Source: Gammaproteobacteria bacterium | Lineage (GTDB): Bacteria > Pseudomonadota > Gammaproteobacteria > GRL18 | Length of the DNA: 64,000 bases | Assembly: GCA_016744995.1 (NCBI GenBank) | Contig: JADGDG010000010.1 | Coordinates: 1-64,000, forward strand | Direction: 5' to 3' | Shown here: positions 9,422-17,505 of the stretch, in pieces | Layout: each line of letters starts with the position of its first letter | Position numbering within the stretch: position 1 is the stretch's first letter | Program-made: the position numbers and the translations under genes | The notes under the pieces: model-generated | Told to the model about the DNA's origin: nothing | Database searches by the model: none | What the model saw: only the letters and a program-made list of their open reading frames with translations

Positions 9422-9775
9422 TTACACCTGATTAAAAACTCTTCTGGCTGATTCAATATTTAAAGCCGTTTCAAAAGGCGGCGGCTCCTTCATAAAACAC
9501 GACAAGCCATAAGCTGCTGAGGGCTTCATATGAATAGCTACTAACTGGGTATTATTTAATTTACAAAGAGTGAACAGATATTTTAACCATTGGTAATAGG
9601 TTTTATCAATCAGGGCAAGTTCTTTTAAATCGTAAATAAGCCCCTGTATGCGATTTTTTTGCAGAAACTCAATAATATCCGCAGCATATTGCTCAGGATT
9701 TGCAGGATCAAGGCTCACTCCCGGCTCTAATAAAACGCACTGGCTGGACAAAACAGTTAAATGCATGCCCTGCAT
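9422..9775 (-). CDS. RsbS-like STAS-domain protein, divergent
   Basis: A 117-residue single STAS domain with the pattern of RsbS, the stressosome scaffold and RsbT antagonist. The core strand-loop GLIYDLKELALIDKTYY aligns with the region that in Bacillus RsbS carries the phosphorylated Ser59 (IDS). Here lysine (K58) occupies that position and threonine (T59) follows. The second conserved block (GIxPxVAxTL) is also altered. The ATG at 9775 overlaps the TAA of the upstream rsbR-like gene (TAATG), indicating translational coupling. The start at 9793 would run further into rsbR. It is likely part of an RsbRS complex. Its odd phosphosite means control may differ from the Bacillus paradigm. Confidence 0.7.
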   Translation of the reverse strand: MQGMHLTVLSSQCVLLEPGVSLDPANPEQYAADIIEFLQKNRIQGLIYDLKELALIDKTYYQWLKYLFTLCKLNNTQLVAIHMKPSAAYGLSCFMKEPPPFETALNIESARRVFNQV

Positions 9776-10647
9776 TATGACTCTCCAGCACAAACAACAA
9801 TATTCAGATGACGGAATGCCTCTTTTAATCCTTCTGAAAGCGTTGATCGGGTGACAACATCACCCAGATCAATATTCAGATTTGTCAATGCACGGGCTAT
9901 TTCCGGACGTATCCCGGTAATAATTGGTGTTGCCCCCATTAATTTAACTGCTCGCATCATTTGGATCAGATGATGTGCTACCTGCGAATCAATCGTTATG
10001 ACGCCAGTGACATCAATCACTACCATACGTGAACGCTCTGTTTCAATTTTTTGTAATAATTTTTCCATAACCACCATGGTTCTTGACGAATCAAGACTGC
10101 CGATAATGGGTAATGTCAGCACACCATCCCAAATCTCTGTGATAGGTGTTGAGGTTTGTAAGAGTTCTTCTTGCTGTGCGTTAATAGTAAATTCTTTTTC
10201 TCCCAGATAGATTTCAAAAATATGCAAAGTCATGTCATTGAATATTGAAGCCATCATAAGCAATACATCACGATACTGAGCCATACTCATGGCCTTATCT
10301 TCATGCAGACCTTCAATTAAACAGGTCTGTAAAAAATGCATATATTTCACAAATTGATCCATGGTGCCGCCACGGATCTGGATTTGCTCAGAGCAATTAT
10401 TAAAAAATGAAATTAATGCCTGATATTCAGGGCTGTCTCTATCACTGTATTGCTGTGTGTGTAAAATTCCCACAAATAGTTCAAGAAACTCAATCGAATA
10501 ATCTTCAATTTCTTCAGTTGACAATAAGCTATCATCACCAAAGGCATCTGCACCTTTAGTCTCAATTAATTCTGAAATATTACCGATATTTAACTTAAGG
10601 TTTTCAATCAATAATTCTGCAGTTGATAATTTTTTCTTTCTGCTCAT
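9775..10647 (-). CDS. rsbR: RsbR-like stressosome sensor protein with C-terminal STAS domain
   Basis: A 290-residue protein. Residues 1-160 form a helical N-terminal sensory domain of no identified type, and residues 165-285 form an RsbR-type STAS domain with the family signature TPITEIWDGVLTLPIIG, then VIDVTGV and ITGIRPEIARAL. In Bacillus RsbRA, Thr171 and Thr205 are phosphorylated by RsbT. The Thr171 position is Ser221 here (IDSQVAHH), still phosphorylatable, whereas the Thr205 position appears to be Ala253. The gene follows the kinase/phosphatase fusion by 20 bp and is coupled to the RsbS-like gene. Such modules form megadalton stress-sensing complexes in bacteria with and without sigma B. 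Confidence 0.85.
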   Translation of the reverse strand: MSRKKKLSTAELLIENLKLNIGNISELIETKGADAFGDDSLLSTEEIEDYSIEFLELFVGILHTQQYSDRDSPEYQALISFFNNCSEQIQIRGGTMDQFVKYMHFLQTCLIEGLHEDKAMSMAQYRDVLLMMASIFNDMTLHIFEIYLGEKEFTINAQQEELLQTSTPITEIWDGVLTLPIIGSLDSSRTMVVMEKLLQKIETERSRMVVIDVTGVITIDSQVAHHLIQMMRAVKLMGATPIITGIRPEIARALTNLNIDLGDVVTRSTLSEGLKEAFRHLNIVVCAGES

Positions 10648-10667
10648 AACTACCTCTAACGCTATTA

Positions 10668-11816
10668 TTATGTTTTTTTAATTGCAATCATTGACTGATC
10701 ATCACTACTTCTGCCTTTCTTATTGCCAAGAAAAAAACAAATCAGCTGTGGATGTTTATCCCAAAGTCCGGGAAAATCAGTTAACTTCCAGTTTCTTCGG
10801 ATACCATCTGAAGTGCTGAAAATTAATTCATTGCTTTCTAATGTATACTTCTGTCGACTATGACTGCGTGATTCAATACCAAGAATTCCAGAAGCCACTT
10901 CAAGATCGTGTATCACACCTAAAGGGTTCTCCTTTGAGCAGTTGAGTGTAAAGACACGCATATCACCCACAGCAGAATATTCACCCTGCCCTGCTTCAGC
11001 ATTATATTTCAATGCCACAACAGCACCTCCTGCCGTGGATTTTAACTGGCGTTTGCTTATATCCAGCATTGTTTTAACACCCTGCTTATGGATATCAGCA
11101 CCTGCATTTCTCATTTTTTTTACAATTAATTCAGCCTCTGAGCCATGACCGGTAGCATCAAGATGCAGACAGCTCAATTTTTTTGTATCCAGCTGTAGCC
11201 AGAGGTCATCACCATTTTGAGCAAGATCATGATACGAACGACAAAAAGCACCATATTGGTAGCGCGCAGGTTTTTCATTTTCTGAGCGATAAAACCGACC
11301 CCAGCAAGCCACTCCATGCCAGGACTTTTGATTCGTTAAGGACTTTTGACCCGTTAAGGACTTTTTACTCGTTAAGGACTTTTGATCAGTTAAGGATTTT
11401 TGCTCCGTTAAAGTAAATATACCGGATTCATGAGCCATCCGACTAATTGAACCTAAGCCCTTTCCCATCGTCTTTGATGTCGTATAACCATCCTGAAAGG
11501 CTTTTTCCACATCCTCAATTCCCGGCCCATAATCCATTGCAAAAATATCTATAGTGACTGGTAATGTCTGGCTGTTTTTAATTCCATCGTTGTTATGATT
11601 TTTGTTATTAAACCCTTCATTATTAAACCAAAGCTGCACCATTCCGGTTTTTTGAGAATACTTTATTTGATTTGAAAGCATTTCACTGGCTACAATCTGC
11701 ATGTTCTCAATGCAAATAGAATCAAAGCCCAATTTTTTTGCCAGAGTTTTCAAACGCACTTTAAATAGAACCAGACTGCTTTCATCCTTAACAACCTGTT
11801 GTATCGAAAGTTTCAT
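10668..11816 (-). CDS. Fused RsbT-like serine kinase and PP2C (RsbX/SpoIIE-like) phosphatase
   Basis: A 382-residue fusion. Residues 1-135 form an anti-sigma-type HATPase domain: N box SEMLSNQIKYS, G1 box DYGPGI, G2 box GKGLGS. Residues 138-165 form a repetitive linker of KSLTxQ units. Residues about 185-380 form a PP2C domain with DATGHG (220-225) and a C-terminal DDQS metal site. RsbT phosphorylates RsbR and RsbS, while RsbX dephosphorylates them. Having both in one chain would couple the forward and reverse reactions. The gene lies between a diguanylate cyclase (33 bp upstream) and rsbR (20 bp downstream). The assignment rests on motifs and context. Confidence 0.8.
   Translation of the reverse strand: MKLSIQQVVKDESSLVLFKVRLKTLAKKLGFDSICIENMQIVASEMLSNQIKYSQKTGMVQLWFNNEGFNNKNHNNDGIKNSQTLPVTIDIFAMDYGPGIEDVEKAFQDGYTTSKTMGKGLGSISRMAHESGIFTLTEQKSLTDQKSLTSKKSLTGQKSLTNQKSWHGVACWGRFYRSENEKPARYQYGAFCRSYHDLAQNGDDLWLQLDTKKLSCLHLDATGHGSEAELIVKKMRNAGADIHKQGVKTMLDISKRQLKSTAGGAVVALKYNAEAGQGEYSAVGDMRVFTLNCSKENPLGVIHDLEVASGILGIESRSHSRQKYTLESNELIFSTSDGIRRNWKLTDFPGLWDKHPQLICFFLGNKKGRSSDDQSMIAIKKT
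11321..11410 (-). repeat. 18-bp tandem repeat, five copies, inside the kinase-phosphatase gene
   Basis: Five contiguous imperfect 18-bp units, on the plus strand of the form aggacttttgattcgtta, start at 11321, 11339, 11357, 11375 and 11393. They encode a run of six-residue KSLTxQ-type units in the linker between the HATPase and PP2C domains. The unit length is a multiple of three, so copy-number changes would lengthen or shorten the linker without breaking the frame. Confidence 0.9.
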
Positions 11817-11849
11817 CGGTAAAGCACCCAGCCATTTAATTCAGATAAT

Positions 11850-12878
11850 TCAATCATGAAGCAATTCTTTTTTTTCTGATAATTCATAATCAATAACAAC
11901 CTGTCCTCGCCCTCTTTCTTTAGCTTCATACAAGGCTTCATCCGTTCTTGCAATTAATGACTCGACCGTATCATCTGCTGTTAATAATGCAATCCCAATA
12001 CTTACCTTGCCATCCATTTTAACTAATATTTTTTCTGCTGCCCGACGTGCAATATCTGTCTCTGCAAAAAAAACAATAGCAAATTCATCACCACCCATAC
12101 GGCAAACATGATCAACATCTTTCCTGGTAAAGCGGGTCATATGCCTGGCCATTTTTTTCAATATTTCATCACCAGCCTGATGCCCAAGAGTATCATTTAC
12201 CTGTTTAAAATAATCCAGATCAAGCATGATCAGAGACAAAACATTGCCTTGCCTCTGACAATGCTTCACCCCTTCACTTAATCGCCGGTCATAAGCGCCT
12301 CTATTATAAATCTGGGTCAGACTGTCAATTTCTGCCGTACGAATACTGTCTTGTAATTGTGAACGCTTGGTATCCAGTTTTTGTTCCAGCTGTCGGAGTT
12401 CCTGCGCAGCACGCTCTTTAGCTGCCTTCATTTCTTTGCGGATATTTTCGTTATGCTGACGCAATAATTCAGGATCACTGACTTCACTTTGTAAAGATAA
12501 GTCTTCTTTAATTTTTTCAATATGCTCAAATGAAGGCGCTTCAGATAAACGAATAAAAAATTCATTTTGTATACTATTCAATGCGGTATCACTTGAACGA
12601 CTATAAAGACCAAGGGATAGTGTCTTATCGGCAAGCACAAGCTGCAGATTAAAAAACTCATTGTCTTTTTCACTGCGAAATTGAAGGCTCTCAAGAATTT
12701 CGGGCAATCGTGCCGCGCCCATAAAAGGACTCACATTCAACATTTCCAGACATTTCATCACAAATGTTGAAAAGCGCTGTTTATCAGCTTCTTTAAAAAA
12801 AGGGAGTTTTAATAGAACAACAGTTTTTGCACCTGATAAATTATCAGGCCCTGATGTTTTTTCTGACTTGAATACCAC
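11850..12878 (-). CDS. Diguanylate cyclase (GGDEF domain) of the stressosome operon
   Basis: A 342-residue cytoplasmic protein with an N-terminal domain of unknown fold (about 15-130), a long charged coiled coil (about 138-182) and a GGDEF domain with an intact active site (GGDEF at 262-266). It makes cyclic di-GMP from two GTP. The product-inhibition I-site (RxxD ending six residues before GGDEF) reads KDVD, so feedback inhibition may be weak or absent. It is the first gene of the operon leading into the RsbT-like, RsbR and RsbS genes. Stressosome modules linked to diguanylate cyclases are known in Vibrio, so cyclic di-GMP is the likely output. Confidence 0.9.
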   Translation of the reverse strand: MVFKSEKTSGPDNLSGAKTVVLLKLPFFKEADKQRFSTFVMKCLEMLNVSPFMGAARLPEILESLQFRSEKDNEFFNLQLVLADKTLSLGLYSRSSDTALNSIQNEFFIRLSEAPSFEHIEKIKEDLSLQSEVSDPELLRQHNENIRKEMKAAKERAAQELRQLEQKLDTKRSQLQDSIRTAEIDSLTQIYNRGAYDRRLSEGVKHCQRQGNVLSLIMLDLDYFKQVNDTLGHQAGDEILKKMARHMTRFTRKDVDHVCRMGGDEFAIVFFAETDIARRAAEKILVKMDGKVSIGIALLTADDTVESLIARTDEALYEAKERGRGQVVIDYELSEKKELLHD

Positions 12879-13008
12879 AGTGTCAAACCTATTTGTATTA
12901 ACTTTTTTGTTTTATTATTCATGCTATTATGTTTCTATTTATAGTACAGATTAAAATTAATGCAAATAATATTAGAGCTAATTAACTTATCAACCATCAT
13001 CCCCCTGT

Positions 13009-13074
13009 TATTTGACAGAAAGTGAAGGGTTATTTAACAGAAAGTGAAGGGCTATTTAACAGCAAATGAAGAGT
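13009..13074 (+). repeat. 22-bp tandem triplication spanning the MATE gene start
   Basis: Three exact-period 22-bp units begin at 13009, 13031 and 13053, of the form tatttaacagaaagtgaagg plus two bases. The third unit contains the ATG of the MATE gene, and the equivalent position in the first two units is GTG. Each of the first two units carries a GAAGGG motif that resembles a ribosome binding site. Loss or gain of a unit would alter the leader length and the number of such motifs. Confidence 0.85.
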
Positions 13075-14448
13075 CCATTTTACTTATTTAAACAACAACT
13101 CTTTCAATTAGTAACTCTGGCAATTCCTGTGGTAGCCACCCAATCCAGTCAAATGGCCATGGGTGTTGTTGATACTATTATGTCAGGTCATGCCAGTGCT
13201 ACCGATCTTGCGGCAGTGGCAGTGGGTTCCAGTATATGGATCCCACTCATGTTACTGATTGCGGGAATTTTAACGGCAATTACCCCCACTGTAGCGCAAT
13301 TTTGTGGCTCCAGGGAGTATTCCAGAATTGGTCATACAATCCGCCAGTCACTCTGGATTGGTCTGTTACTCAGTTTTCTTAGTTTCATCGCATTATTTTC
13401 AACTCATGATCTATTTGTTTTTATGTCCGTTGAAGCAACTATTTTGCCAATTTCTACTGGTTATCTACAAGCAATTGCCTGGGGTATGCCAGGTATCATC
13501 GGCTTTTTTATCCTGCGCTTTCTTAATGAAGGCATGTCAAACATGATACCCGTTATGCTTATCGGATTTTTAGGATTACTGGTTAATATCATGGCTAATT
13601 ATATTTTGATCTTCGGGAATTTTGGCGCCCCCGCTCTGGGAGGAACGGGTGCGGGCTGGGCAACAACTATCAGCCATTGGGTGATGTTTTTATGTCTTAT
13701 TGTCTATTTATTTAACAGCCAAAAATTTACTCACATTAAGCTGTTTCAATTTAAATTCAGTCCACATGTTGATGAATTAAAAAAGCTGTTAAAACTTGGA
13801 ATTCCAATCGGCATCGCTTTTTTTGTAGAAGGCAGTATTTTTTCAATTATCGCCTTATTCCTGGCTTCCATGGGGGTTGTAACCGTTGCATCGCATCAAA
13901 TTGCTCTGAGTTTTTCTTCCCTCATTTTTATCTTGCCTCTGAGCTTATCCATCAGCCTGACCATTCAGGTCGGTCAACGAATTGGTGCCGGTCAGTTTCA
14001 ACAGGTACGTGATACCATTAAGGCAGGTTATTTAATAAGTCTGAGCATTTCACTCATTGCCGCAATTTTTATTATGAGTTATTCCTCTAGTATCGCCGCC
14101 CTGTATACCGATAATACAGAAATCATTGAATTAGCCAGCAGCTTGATGATATTTACTGCCTTATATCAATTTTCAGATGGTATTCAACTTTGCTCAGCTG
14201 GCTCATTACGGGGTCTGAAAGATACCACCATTCCAATGTTCCTGTCGATTAGCGCCTATTGGCTGGTGGGCTTTCCTTTAGGTTACATGCTGGCATTAAC
14301 TGATATGATCATAACCCCCATGGGTGCCAAAGGCTTCTGGATTGGTTTATTATGTGGACTGACCCTCTCCGCTGTTTTTATGACTTTTAGGCTCTACTCC
14401 ATCATATGTCAACGTTATACACCAGAGGTTACAAATACACCCAATTAA
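13066..14448 (+). CDS. MATE-family multidrug/Na+ antiporter
   Basis: A 460-residue integral inner-membrane protein with about twelve transmembrane helices in two homologous halves. It belongs to the NorM-like branch of MATE exporters, which expel cationic drugs and other organic compounds in exchange for Na+ or H+. Family traits include the opening segment LVTLAIPVVATQSSQMAMGV followed by VDTIMSGHAS, and the second-half equivalent LLKLGIPIGIAFFVEGS. Length fits the family. The start lies in a 22-bp tandem repeat and has no well-placed Shine-Dalgarno sequence, so translation efficiency may depend on the repeat. The gene is divergent from the diguanylate cyclase operon. Confidence 0.93.
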   Translation: MKSPFYLFKQQLFQLVTLAIPVVATQSSQMAMGVVDTIMSGHASATDLAAVAVGSSIWIPLMLLIAGILTAITPTVAQFCGSREYSRIGHTIRQSLWIGLLLSFLSFIALFSTHDLFVFMSVEATILPISTGYLQAIAWGMPGIIGFFILRFLNEGMSNMIPVMLIGFLGLLVNIMANYILIFGNFGAPALGGTGAGWATTISHWVMFLCLIVYLFNSQKFTHIKLFQFKFSPHVDELKKLLKLGIPIGIAFFVEGSIFSIIALFLASMGVVTVASHQIALSFSSLIFILPLSLSISLTIQVGQRIGAGQFQQVRDTIKAGYLISLSISLIAAIFIMSYSSSIAALYTDNTEIIELASSLMIFTALYQFSDGIQLCSAGSLRGLKDTTIPMFLSISAYWLVGFPLGYMLALTDMIITPMGAKGFWIGLLCGLTLSAVFMTFRLYSIICQRYTPEVTNTPN

Positions 14449-14620
14449 AGCAACCAAAATACTATCACTTTTTAATCAACTTACCCCTGCATCACACACT
14501 TTGAAAGTGAAGTTTTGACAGGTTCTTATTACGTTTTATTATTCCTATGGAAATACCCTATTACAATCCCACAATTATTTTGTTAGTATTTGAAATCTGA
14601 AAAATAAGAAAGAGATAATT

Positions 14621-14794
14621 TTGGAAGAATTATTAAAAAACGACGAATTTATTCAGTACATTATAAATGAATATATCCCCACTAATGATATAATCTACCA
14701 TGAGAAAATCCAAACAGTATTTTCATCAGTGGAAGACTTCACTAAAGCGATGGAAAGTTTTAAGTTGAGTGGTGGTGTGATTAGTAAACATTGA
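14621..14794 (+). CDS. Small hypothetical protein with TTG start
   Basis: A 57-residue frame from TTG (14621) to TGA (14794). It is preceded by a purine-rich AAGAAAGAG stretch about 7 bases upstream that could serve as ribosome binding site. The composition is acidic and helical (LEELLKNDEFIQYIINEYI). No in-frame ATG exists before residue 45. It lies 89 bp before the next gene on the same strand and may share its transcript. I do not recognise a family, and it could be a chance frame. Confidence 0.35.
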   Translation: MEELLKNDEFIQYIINEYIPTNDIIYHEKIQTVFSSVEDFTKAMESFKLSGGVISKH

Positions 14795-14883
14795 CAATTC
14801 CAGACTATCTATTATGAAAATGTACTCTCGAATTATCTTCATACAAGCCACCATTTTTAATAATTACTACAGGTGTTTATATT

Positions 14884-15291
14884 ATGGTTATTGATACTGG
14901 TAAGGCAAAAATTAACTTATTTAATGAAACAGACAATATTATTGTGGTTGACATTTATGCTGACGGTGAATTAAACAAGAGTGATCTTAACAATATTCAT
15001 CAAGCTATTGAAAAATTTGATGTATCAATCCCTGTAGATACTATTTGTATCAAATCAGGAGAAAACTATCTTTCAGAGGAAGCATTTAATTATTCTATCA
15101 ACCATAATTGCCTGCACAATAAAATTGTTTATATTATCAAGCATATGAAAGATATTCACTTCCCCTCAGAAGCTCAGAAAACTTATTTCAAAGATCATCT
15201 GGTAGATTTCTGCACCTCAACTGATGAGGCCTATTACCTATTAAAAGCTAAATCGCTTCAGCACCAGCCTTTAAAGTCACTATCCATCTAA
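14884..15291 (+). CDS. Hypothetical protein, possible SpoIIAA-like fold
   Basis: A 135-residue soluble protein. The predicted alternation of strands and helices (IIVVDIYADGELN, then a helix, DTICIKSG, a helix, KIVYIIK, and a terminal VDFCTSTDEAYYLL) resembles SpoIIAA-like/STAS-related small proteins, which often end in a strand followed by an EA(W/Y)-type helix. No catalytic motif is visible. The start is an ATG after a long AT-rich leader containing ACAGGTG about 9 bases upstream. No function can be assigned. Confidence 0.6.
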   Translation: MVIDTGKAKINLFNETDNIIVVDIYADGELNKSDLNNIHQAIEKFDVSIPVDTICIKSGENYLSEEAFNYSINHNCLHNKIVYIIKHMKDIHFPSEAQKTYFKDHLVDFCTSTDEAYYLLKAKSLQHQPLKSLSI

Positions 15292-15419
15292 GTTCTCTGC
15301 GCTAGATTTTATTTATGCAGGATATTTCTTTGTGTGATCCCATAACCTTCGTTCTGACCTTCAACAATGAGAGCAAGACCTGCTGCTGACATTATAGTGC
15401 CGTGCTGGCAGACAACTTG

Positions 15420-15722
15420 TTATAAGGCATTACTGTACACACTTTCGTAATGCTCTACTATGGGAAATGGATCATAAAAGTGGTGCAGTAATAACCGCCA
15501 TTCCTGATACTGCTTAGATCCTCTGAAACCCACAGTATGATCTTCAAGTGTTCTCCAATTTACAAGAAGAATATAACGGCTTTTATTTTCAATGCACTTT
15601 TGGAGCTGGTGAGAAACGTAGCCATCCATGCTGGATATAATATTTTGGGCTTTCTCAAACGCAGCCTCAAATTTGATTTCTTGATTTTGTTTTACATCAA
15701 GAACTGCAACTTCCAATACCAC
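15420..15722 (-). CDS. Antibiotic biosynthesis monooxygenase (ABM) domain protein
   Basis: A 100-residue protein made of a single dimeric alpha-beta barrel (ABM) domain. Features are the opening strand LEVAVLDVKQNQEIKFEAAF, the central SMDGYVSHQLQKCIENKSRY, and LLVNWRTLEDHTVGFRGS. Members include quinol and heme oxygenases and many uncharacterised proteins, so the substrate is unknown. The start is GTG at 15722, supported by an AGGAG motif six bases upstream. It stands alone between a convergent hypothetical gene and the RNase P RNA gene. Confidence 0.85.
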   Translation of the reverse strand: MVLEVAVLDVKQNQEIKFEAAFEKAQNIISSMDGYVSHQLQKCIENKSRYILLVNWRTLEDHTVGFRGSKQYQEWRLLLHHFYDPFPIVEHYESVYSNAL

Positions 15723-16035
15723 TGAATTCTCCTATAACTTATTGACTGGTGTAGAATAACTCGATTTTGCCATTTTTCACCCAATTTTTACAAATTTTAA
15801 TACAACGTTAAAATTGATTTGAAGCTATAAATGTAATTATTATGATTTTAATCAAAAATTACTTATTTGGAATTATTCTACAACCTCAACGACAAAGTCA
15901 GCCGGGAATTTTTACCTCTGTTAGATTCACTATTAGTACTTTATTTCTTGAAATAAATGGGTTTAAAAACATGGAGTATAGGAAAAAGATAGATTAAAGC
16001 AGTAATTATCAGCCCTGAGCTAATAAAAAAAGAAG
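15723..16035. other. Intergenic region upstream of the ABM gene and downstream of rnpB
   Basis: About 310 AT-rich bases. It should hold the promoter of the ABM-domain gene and the 3' processing/termination region of RNase P RNA, both on the minus strand. I see no protein gene, repeat or clear factor-binding site. Confidence 0.4.
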
Positions 16036-16418
<383 letters not shown>

Positions 16419-16460
16419 GGGGCGCATTATCCTTGAATAGAGTAGAAAAATCCAGTCTAT

Positions 16461-17441
16461 TTATTCAACCTGGCTGTCTTTCAAAAACAAGGCAAAATTG
16501 TATAACTTTTTCTTTTTTTCACCAGTAATATCAACTGCCAGTTTAACAGCCTGTTTTAATGACAAGTCTTTAAGCAAAATTCTCAAGGTTCGCTCTGTTT
16601 CTTCTGAAATTGTATCACCTTCCACCACCTTGTAACCCTGGACCACCAGCACAATCTCACCTCTTTGCTGATTGCTGTCATCCTTTACCCAGGCCAATAG
16701 TGATTTTGCAGTATCATTACGTATTGTTTCGAAAGTTTTGGTCAGCTCTCTTGCCAGCACAACGGTTCGATCTTCACCTAATTGCTCACATAAATCCTTT
16801 AATGAACCCACAATTCGATGGGGTGTTTCGTAAAAAACCATGGTTCTGGGTTCTTTTTGGCGTTGTGCATAAAAGCTCTTCCTTGGGCCGCCTTTAGAGG
16901 GTACAAAACCTTCAAAACAGAATCTGTCCGTTGCAACACCCGCCGCAGATAATGCCGCAATTAAGGCACTGGGCCCGGGAATGGGTGTCACTGGAATTTT
17001 TTCCTCGTGGGCTAACTTGACTAAAAAATACCCTGGGTCACTGACCAGTGGTGTGCCTGCATCAGAGATAAGTGCAATATGACTTCCCTGCTTGATTTGC
17101 TGGATTATCTTTTCTGCGAACTGCCTTTCATTATGTTCATGCAATGCAATACAATGCGTGTTAATATCAAGCTGTTTCAGAAGGTGGCCGCTGTGACGTG
17201 TATCTTCCGCTGCGATGCGATCAACCCGTTTTAATACAGCAACAGCACGTGGAGAGATATCCTGCAGGTTTCCAATGGGTGTGGCAACAATATATAATTG
17301 GCCCATACCTGAATCGGAACTGTGATCGAAGCCATAATCGGAACTATGATCGGAACTATGATCGGAACTATGATCGGAACTATGATCGGAACTATGATTG
17401 GAACTATGGTGAGGATCAGAACTATGGTGATTTGTAGCCAT
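16461..17441 (-). CDS. rsmI: 16S rRNA (cytidine-1402-2'-O)-methyltransferase with repetitive N-terminal extension
   Basis: A SAM-dependent methyltransferase that 2'-O-methylates C1402 in the ribosomal P site. The catalytic body starts at about residue 46 (MGQLYIVATPIGNLQDISPRA) and carries the family motifs AEDTRHSG, LISDAGTPLVSDPG and PGPSALIAALSAAG. The preceding 45 residues consist largely of HSSD repeats absent from the family. A GGAG motif nine bases before the ATG at 17441 supports translation of the extended form. The conventional start would be ATG at 17306, which has only a weak CAGG upstream. It is divergent from lpoA, as in many gammaproteobacteria. Confidence 0.93.
   Translation of the reverse strand: MATNHHSSDPHHSSNHSSDHSSDHSSDHSSDHSSDYGFDHSSDSGMGQLYIVATPIGNLQDISPRAVAVLKRVDRIAAEDTRHSGHLLKQLDINTHCIALHEHNERQFAEKIIQQIKQGSHIALISDAGTPLVSDPGYFLVKLAHEEKIPVTPIPGPSALIAALSAAGVATDRFCFEGFVPSKGGPRKSFYAQRQKEPRTMVFYETPHRIVGSLKDLCEQLGEDRTVVLARELTKTFETIRNDTAKSLLAWVKDDSNQQRGEIVLVVQGYKVVEGDTISEETERTLRILLKDLSLKQAVKLAVDITGEKKKKLYNFALFLKDSQVE
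17337..17408 (-). repeat. 12-bp tandem repeat in the rsmI 5' coding region
   Basis: Five perfect 12-bp copies (plus-strand unit atcggaactatg) lie at 17337-17396, followed by a sixth with one change (17397-17408) and degenerate copies on both sides. On the coding strand each unit encodes His-Ser-Ser-Asp. The unit is a multiple of three, so slippage changes the number of HSSD tetrapeptides without a frameshift. Confidence 0.95.
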
Positions 17442-17505
17442 TAAATGAACTCCACAAAAAATAATGTCCTATAACAAAGACTGAAAGTAGCTATGGTTTA
17501 AAGAT

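Noticed and set aside
11183-11416. Plus-strand repetitive open frame
   Set aside because: Antisense reading of the 18-bp repeat inside the kinase-phosphatase gene.
17198-17437. Plus-strand frame encoding an RNYDRNYD-type repeat
   Set aside because: It is the antisense reading of the 12-bp repeat in rsmI. Repeats of a multiple of three stay open in several frames.
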